Source: an uncultured Planctomyces sp.
GTDB lineage: Bacteria > Planctomycetota > Planctomycetia > Planctomycetales > Planctomycetaceae
Direction: 5' to 3'
Length of the DNA stretch: 64,000 nucleotides
NCBI GenBank assembly: GCA_937904325.1
Contig: CALGTK010000376.1
Span: forward strand, 46,871 to 110,870
Positions 63,926 through 64,000 of this stretch are shown here, piece by piece. The notes under the pieces are model-generated. The model was not told the origin of the DNA. It saw only the letters and a list, made by a program, of their open reading frames with translations, and ran no database searches. Made by a program: the position numbers and the translations under genes. Within the stretch, counting starts at the first letter, position 1; every line of letters starts with the position of its first letter.

Positions 63926-63999
63926 GGACGATTAGCTCAGTTGGCTAGAGCGCCACGTTGACATCGTGGAGGTCACTGGTTCAAGTCCAGTATCGTCCA
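63926..63999 (+). tRNA. tRNA-Val(GAC)
   Basis: The 74 bases fold as a full cloverleaf. The acceptor stem GGACGAT pairs with ATCGTCC, the D-arm is GCTC-AGTTGGCTA-GAGC, and the anticodon stem is CCACG/CGTGG with loop TTGACAT (anticodon GAC, valine). The T-arm is ACTGG-TTCAAGT-CCAGT. CCA is not encoded: the base after the discriminator A is T. It ends one base before the window edge. Confidence 0.95.
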
Positions 64000-64000
64000 T

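Noticed and set aside
1-64000. CRISPR array, prophage, integrase or transposase genes
   Set aside because: I looked for spaced direct repeats and for transposase or integrase motifs and found none; the repeats present are short palindromes or in-gene tandem repeats.

Overview
The window looks like a chromosomal segment from a planctomycete (phylum Planctomycetota). The evidence is gene content: several secreted DUF1501 proteins paired with heme-motif DUF1549/DUF1553 proteins, a DUF1552/DUF1592 pair, Tat-type Gfo/Idh/MocA oxidoreductases, a sulfatase, a DUF1559 remnant and a planctomycete-type sigma-70 factor. I cannot place it to genus from sequence alone.

Layout. 1-6.2 kb: end of a metallophosphoesterase, an NtrC-type sigma-54 activator, then a stretch where intact genes are rare. 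It holds recognisable wrecks of a DUF1559 protein, an OmpR-type regulator with its histidine kinase, a family 2 glycosyltransferase and a BlaI/BlaR1-type pair, with one intact RluA/TruC-type pseudouridine synthase between them. 6.2-30.8 kb: catabolic and secreted-protein region with three Gfo/Idh/MocA proteins, a sulfatase carrying a VHL-beta-like C-terminal domain, an S9 peptidase, two DUF1549/DUF1553-DUF1501 pairs, a solitary DUF1501 gene, a broken DUF1501 gene, a YiiX-like hydrolase, a nitrilase-family hydrolase, a probable beta-propeller glycosidase and a broken zinc metallopeptidase. 31.2-36.5 kb: a fasciclin protein, then a regulatory cassette of a MerR/B12-domain regulator lacking its usual cobalamin ligands, an SRPBCC protein, a sigma-70 factor and a membrane-peroxiredoxin fusion. 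36.7-46.2 kb: an export cluster with an oversized outer membrane factor, three tandem HlyD-type adaptors and a MacB-type permease but no ATPase gene. 46.2-47.9 kb: translation genes pheS, rplT and rpmI. 48.3-53.6 kb: a decayed gene and a DUF1552, pseudo-caspase/SUMF1, DUF1592 operon. 53.6-64 kb: trmB, aroC, an unknown gene, two sugar-isomerase-like genes (one UxaE-like), an M48 peptidase, three tandem AIM24/TIGR00266 paralogues and a tRNA-Val(GAC) at the edge.

How they fit: the secreted heme/DUF1501 pairs, sulfatase, glycosidase-like protein, Gfo/Idh enzymes and UxaE-like epimerase are consistent with use of sulfated or uronic-acid polysaccharides. That is inference from families. The least conventional pieces are the B12-ligand-less CarH-like regulator cassette, the ATPase-less export cluster with triplicated adaptors, the pseudo-caspase/SUMF1 fusion inside a DUF1552/DUF1592 operon, and the sulfatase with a VHL-beta-like tail.
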